The notes under the pieces: model-generated
What the model saw: only the letters and a program-made list of their open reading frames with translations
Databases searched by the model: none
Told to the model about the DNA's origin: nothing
Part shown: piece after piece, positions 63,188-64,000 of the stretch
Layout of the letters: the number at the start of each line of letters is the position of its first letter
Position numbering within the stretch: position 1 is the first letter of the stretch
DNA from: Streptomyces sp. NBC_01439
GTDB taxonomy: Bacteria > Actinomycetota > Actinomycetes > Streptomycetales > Streptomycetaceae
Direction: 5' to 3'
Assembly: GCF_036227605.1 (NCBI RefSeq)
Contig: NZ_CP109487.1
Span: 4,903,501 to 4,967,500, forward strand
Length of the DNA stretch: 64,000 nucleotides
Position numbers and translations under genes: made by a program

Positions 63188-64000
63188 TCACCAGTGCACT
63201 GCGGCGGCCAGCAGCCGGTCGTGCGCCCGGGCGAGGTGGGCGAGGGCCAGGCTCCCGGTCCGCACGACCAGGAACCAGGTGCGCAGCGGCGGCACGGCGG
63301 GCTCCGTCAGCGCCACGATCCGACCGCTGTCCAGGGCGTCCTGACACAGGTAGCGCGGCAGGACGGCCAACCCGGCGCCGGCCTGGACACACTCCAGTAC
63401 GGCCCGGAGGTCGGGTACGACCACGGTGGCGGCCAGGGGCCCGGCATCGGGCAGGGCGTCGAATACGGCGGCCCAGTAGCGGGTGATGAGCGGCAGGCTC
63501 TCGTGGACCTCGACCAGCGGGATGCCGTCCAGCGCGGAGGAGCCCTCCTCGCGCAGCCGGTCCACGTCGACGAGGGCGGCCCAATAGGGCGCGGCGACCA
63601 GGACGTGCTCCTCGTCGCACAGTGCGGTGGTGGTGTAGAGCCCGCCCCTGGGGTGGGCGGTGGTGACGACGAGGTCGTGGTGGCCGGCGGCGAGCCCGTC
63701 GAGGGTGGCCTCGGCATCGGTCTGCGGGGCGGCGCGCAGGGTATGGCCCTGGCCGACCAGGAGGGCGAGGGCGGGAAGCACGCGCAGGCACAGGAACTCG
63801 GGAGGCCCGGCGACGTGGAGGGTGCGTAACGCGCCGGCGGCCTCCCGTTCGGCCTCGGTGATCCGCAGCAGGGCGTCGAGGTGCGGGGCGGCCTTGTGGG
63901 CCAGCTCGTCGCCGACGGTGGTCGGGGTGACGCCACGGGCGCGGCGGTGGAAGAGCGGGCGCCCCAACTGGCGCTCCAACGTACGGATCTGCGAGGTCAC
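63188..64000 (-). CDS. LysR-family transcriptional regulator, N-terminus beyond window
   Basis: At least 270 residues. The first visible residues (VTSQIRTLERQLGRPLFHRR, ARGVTPTTVGDELAHKA) are the recognition helix and wing of a LysR HTH, so the true start is outside the window and the GTG at the edge is not it. The remaining effector-binding domain has two periplasmic-binding-like lobes (RVLPALALLVGQGH; GAGLAVLPRYLCQDALDSGR). Target genes are unknown. Confidence 0.92.
   Translation of the reverse strand: MTSQIRTLERQLGRPLFHRRARGVTPTTVGDELAHKAAPHLDALLRITEAEREAAGALRTLHVAGPPEFLCLRVLPALALLVGQGHTLRAAPQTDAEATLDGLAAGHHDLVVTTAHPRGGLYTTTALCDEEHVLVAAPYWAALVDVDRLREEGSSALDGIPLVEVHESLPLITRYWAAVFDALPDAGPLAATVVVPDLRAVLECVQAGAGLAVLPRYLCQDALDSGRIVALTEPAVPPLRTWFLVVRTGSLALAHLARAHDRLLAAAVHW

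Overview
The window is about 64 kb of high-GC actinobacterial chromosome around the replication origin, almost certainly from a Streptomyces or close relative. The evidence is the dnaN–oriC–dnaA–rpmH core with about 20 DnaA boxes, the gyrB/gyrA–DUF721–recF–gnd–dnaN block, GTG-rich starts, a DLW-39 small protein, FemX, and many GTTTCACGTGAAAC parS sites. The order trxA–trxB–anti-sigma–sigM–pseudokinase–murJ–DUF6049–cca mirrors the mycobacterial sigM/murJ region.

Layout. At 1–6.3 kb is an accessory segment: a hydrolase/ATP-grasp/LysE-exporter operon with overlapping genes, a SARP-type regulator with an extra N-terminal HTH domain, and an ECF sigma factor overlapping a domain-reversed Ada-like protein that lacks the usual alkyltransferase cysteine. 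At 6.4–10.3 kb are tRNA-Ala, an HTH protein, a Ser/Thr kinase converging on a secreted protein, the DLW-39 protein and tRNA-Ile. From 10.4 to 22.7 kb (mostly minus strand) come the DUF3566 protein, gyrA, gyrB, a DciA-like protein, recF, gnd, dnaN, oriC and dnaA. From 23.0 to 29.5 kb (plus strand) come rpmH, rnpA, yidD, yidC, jag, rsmG, parA, parB and an acetyltransferase. From 29.5 to 39.2 kb (minus strand) come thioredoxin/thioredoxin reductase, anti-sigma/SigM, a pseudokinase, MurJ and a DUF6049 protein.

From 39.4 to 64 kb are cca, an MFS transporter, ino1 with a PadR regulator, a class A PBP, a GT87-type membrane protein, an alanine-racemase-fold protein, FemX, rpsF–ssb–rpsR–rplI, a MATE transporter, dnaB, a serine hydrolase, a winged-helix protein, two GNAT proteins, a HAD hydrolase, a flavohaemoglobin-like protein, a NUDIX hydrolase and a partial LysR regulator.

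Functional themes are replication initiation and elongation (dnaA, dnaN, dnaB, recF, gyrAB, ssb, DciA), origin segregation (parAB plus 12 parS-like sites), membrane protein insertion (yidC/yidD), and cell-wall synthesis (MurJ, PBP, FemX). Non-coding features of note are a DnaA-trio-like unwinding element at the dnaN side of oriC, DnaA-box groups before parA and dnaB, and parS sites fused to terminator-like palindromes, one of them a perfect 44-bp palindrome. All functional calls come from reading the sequence; no database search was run.
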